Origin: Pedobacter sp. AK013
Lineage (GTDB): Bacteria > Bacteroidota > Bacteroidia > Sphingobacteriales > Sphingobacteriaceae
Direction: 5' to 3'
NCBI RefSeq assembly: GCF_014205835.1
Contig: NZ_JACHCQ010000005.1
Span: 1-64,000 of the forward strand
DNA length: 64,000 bases
Part shown: positions 63,407 to 64,000 of the stretch, piece after piece
Layout: the number at the start of each line of letters is the position of its first letter
Position numbering within the stretch: the stretch's first letter is position 1
Made by a program: the position numbers and the translations under genes
Notes under the pieces: model-generated
Told to the model about the DNA's origin: nothing
The model's database searches: none
What the model saw: only the letters and a program-made list of their open reading frames with translations

Positions 63407-64000
63407 ATGTTCCTTATTCAAAAAAAAACGGCTTGCTTCATACTTTTTTTATGTATGGGCGCAGGTATTTGTTTTGCCCAGTCTCCAGCTGTTCCCCTTA
63501 AATACTTGGGGGTAGAAAATGGACTGTCTAACAATGTGGTAAATTCCTTGTATCTAGATCATTTCGGGTTTATGTGGATGGGTACCTATGATGGATTAAA
63601 CCGTTACGATGGTTATCACTTTAAGGTTTTTAGGAATGGATGGGGAGATGAACATTCATTGATAAATAACCACATTACCGTACTAAATGGAGATGCGAAT
63701 AACAGGGTTTGGGTAGGTACACAAAAGGGAGTCTCATATTATGATTATGCAGATTCCAAGTTCCATCAATTGATTTATCTGGATAAAGGCAAAAAAAATG
63801 AGGTAAGCTATGCTATTAATTCCATTGCAATAAGTCAAGCTTTAGTTGTTTATGTGGCTACTGAAGAAAAAGGCTTGTTCATGCTCAAAAAGAATAGCGG
63901 CGCAGCAGAACGGATACCATTTGGTAAAAATTTCGATTTTACTGTAAAGGCTTTATATATAGATGAAGACCAAACCCTCTGGCTTTTTATAAAAGATGTA
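63407..64000 (+). CDS. two-component-regulator-propeller sensor protein, N-terminus (partial)
   Basis: The frame is open from ATG 63407 to the window end. It has a signal peptide (MFLIQKKTACFILFLCMGAG, then ICFAQ) and starts YLGVENGLSNNVVNSLYLDH, then FMWMGTYDGLNRYDGYHFKV and NRVWVGTQKGVSYYD. These are Reg_prop propeller blades, which in Bacteroidota form the periplasmic half of hybrid two-component systems or sensor kinases that respond to glycans. The C-terminal kinase and regulator part lies outside the window, so hybrid or non-hybrid is not decided. Confidence 0.88.
   Translation, partial: MFLIQKKTACFILFLCMGAGICFAQSPAVPLKYLGVENGLSNNVVNSLYLDHFGFMWMGTYDGLNRYDGYHFKVFRNGWGDEHSLINNHITVLNGDANNRVWVGTQKGVSYYDYADSKFHQLIYLDKGKKNEVSYAINSIAISQALVVYVATEEKGLFMLKKNSGAAERIPFGKNFDFTVKALYIDEDQTLWLFIKDV

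Overview
The window looks like a chromosome segment of a Bacteroidota bacterium, most likely Sphingobacteriaceae and close to Pedobacter. Supporting signs are SusC/SusD pairs, TonB-linked receptors with carboxypeptidase-regulatory-like N-termini, LytTR and OmpR two-component systems, two-component-regulator propeller sensors, DUF6443-type RHS proteins, and several TAnnTTTG-type -7 promoter elements. No tRNA, rRNA, CRISPR array or replication origin was seen.

Region 1 (1-9282) is an RHS polymorphic-toxin locus with heavy rearrangement. The 3' end of one RHS gene (M91-like HELFH metallopeptidase tip) is followed by a lipoprotein that is a candidate immunity protein. A complete second RHS gene (metzincin-like HExxHxxGxxH tip) is followed by a second lipoprotein. 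Between and behind them lie a perfect 311-bp direct repeat, an XRE regulator with a small SANT-like protein, a decayed copy of that small protein, a headless mobile-element gene, a transposase fragment and remnants of an RHS partner gene.

Region 2 (9283-12999) holds four paralogous secreted tail-fibre-like proteins that share one C-terminal module. Region 3 (13184-21863) holds a serine beta-lactamase-like hydrolase with a palindrome just upstream, a LytTR/LytS-type pair, a CPBP protease, a GlxA/AraC regulator, an SRPBCC protein, an LTA-synthase-like protein and an unknown lipoprotein. Region 4 (22020-37366) holds two outer-membrane barrel receptors, an HD-domain protein, an OmpR-type two-component pair, and a run of PepSY-like protein, PAP2 phosphatase, TolC, membrane-fusion protein, RND pump and beta-propeller protein.

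Region 5 (37531-54259) is a polysaccharide-utilization locus: SusC, SusD, two sulfatases (the first broken by an in-frame TGA), GH35 beta-galactosidase, GH109-like enzyme, HexNAc 1-kinase-like protein and GH89 alpha-N-acetylglucosaminidase. Together these suit a sulfated mucin-type O-glycan or a similar GlcNAc/GalNAc/Gal-rich glycan. The most interesting signal in the window precedes it: a 30-residue leader ORF ending in Cys-Cys-Cys-Arg-Ala behind a promoter and an 11-bp palindrome, upstream of a sulfatase operon. It may be a cysteine-sensing leader controlling sulfur and glycan harvest.

Region 6 (54256-64000) holds a GtrA/CDP-alcohol transferase pair, a PhyH dioxygenase, a 1.1-kb non-coding block with two related repeat units and a 143-bp MITE-like insertion, an SDR, a siderophore-type receptor with a PepSY membrane protein, an AHSA1 protein, a SelW-like protein and the start of a propeller-type sensor.
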